Of a stretch of DNA of 64,000 bases, positions 63,789-64,000 are shown one piece after another. The stretch is from Paraliobacillus sp. PM-2 (lineage in GTDB: Bacteria; Bacillota; Bacilli; Bacillales; Amphibacillaceae): assembly GCF_001368815.1 (NCBI RefSeq), contig NZ_CTEI01000001.1, forward strand, positions 992,001 through 1,056,000, in the 5' to 3' direction. The position numbers were made by a program, and so were the translations under genes. The stretch's first letter is position 1. The number at the start of each line of letters is the position of its first letter. Under the pieces are notes generated by a model. The model ran no database searches. It had not been told where the DNA came from and saw only the letters and a program-made list of their open reading frames with translations.

Positions 63789-64000
63789 TTAAGATATTAA
63801 CTTTAAACCGATAGCAGCGCCTAACACCATTATAATGAAGATAATTCTTTTCCAATTCTTTGATTCACCATATAAAAGCATTCCCAATATTGCACCACCT
63901 GACGCACCAATTCCTGTCCATATCGCATATGCTGTACCCATTGGAAGTGTTTCTAATGCATAAGATAGAAATATGAAACTTGTTCCGAATCCAAGCAATA
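63789..64000 (-). CDS. Small multidrug resistance (SMR) transporter, C-terminal part
   Basis: The visible last 70 or so residues have the SMR signature TLPMGTAYAIWTGIGASGGA and a C-terminal helix ending LGAAIGLKLIS. The gene continues past the right edge; the apparent start codon at the edge is within TM2 and not a true start. SMR proteins often occur as pairs (EbrAB, YkkCD) or as Gdx/SugE guanidinium exporters; the subtype cannot be decided. Confidence 0.8.
   Translation of the reverse strand, partial: LLGFGTSFIFLSYALETLPMGTAYAIWTGIGASGGAILGMLLYGESKNWKRIIFIIMVLGAAIGLKLIS

Overview
The window is a chromosomal segment of a low-GC, endospore-forming Bacillota, almost certainly a member of the Bacillaceae. 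The gene order follows the Bacillus subtilis hbs-to-yqj region closely, and sporulation, germination and bacillithiol-related genes are abundant. The AT-rich composition and the gene losses listed below would fit a halophilic or alkaliphilic lineage such as Gracilibacillus, Paraliobacillus or Oceanobacillus, but genus is a guess. I see no rRNA, tRNA, CRISPR array, transposase or prophage.

Layout. 1-2.3 kb: menaquinone side chain and methylation genes (hepT start, menG/ubiE, hepS), TRAP (mtrB) and HU (hbs). 2.6-9 kb: spoIVA, a SpoVIF-like protein, gpsA, der and the YIEGIA membrane-protein cluster. 9-16.5 kb: S1-domain protein, acyltransferase, cmk, c-di-GMP receptor motI, germination pair sleB-ypeB, prsW and an asparaginase. 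16.5-24 kb: ypdA, a MecA paralog, a CBS/ACT protein, the cotJABC operon, ypbE, recS, ypbB and ferredoxin. 24-29.5 kb: rsiX, sigX, a cobalamin-riboswitch-controlled uptake module, resE and resD. 29.7-37.7 kb: rluB, spmAB, dacB, sodF, scpAB, ribT, ppiB and lysA. 38-46.6 kb: a reduced spoVA operon, the spoIIA operon with dacF, xerD, fur and spoIIM. 46.7-56.5 kb: EndoQ-like yqxK, nudF and the yqk/yqj group (reductases, RNase Z, Pol IV, M20 peptidase), plus a membrane miniprotein and an L,D-transpeptidase. 56.7-64 kb: a PAS-GGDEF-EAL-PilZ protein, a small orphan, a metallo-hydrolase, a chemoreceptor, an aldo/keto reductase and the end of an SMR transporter.

How it works together. Much of the window serves sporulation. 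A sigma-H-like promoter lies before spoIIA, sigma-F/G-like before dacF, sigma-G-like before spoVA, and sigma-E-like before spoIVA, cotJ and dacB, so the sporulation cascade can be read from the DNA. Other visible regulation includes sigma-X autoregulation, a Per/Fur box before fur, a LexA box before dinB and a B12 riboswitch with a Shine-Dalgarno-sequestering switch.

The departures from the expected gene order are the main interest. spoVAC-spoVAD-spoVAEB are missing from the spoVA operon. resABC are missing between rluB and resD. A B12 module is inserted between resE and sigX. mtrA/folE is missing beside TRAP, and ribT stands alone. An attenuator-like hairpin precedes lysA, and tandem Rex/Fnr-like palindromes precede a chemoreceptor. 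I do not see a wholly unknown multigene system; the riboswitch module and the reduced spoVA operon are the strongest leads.
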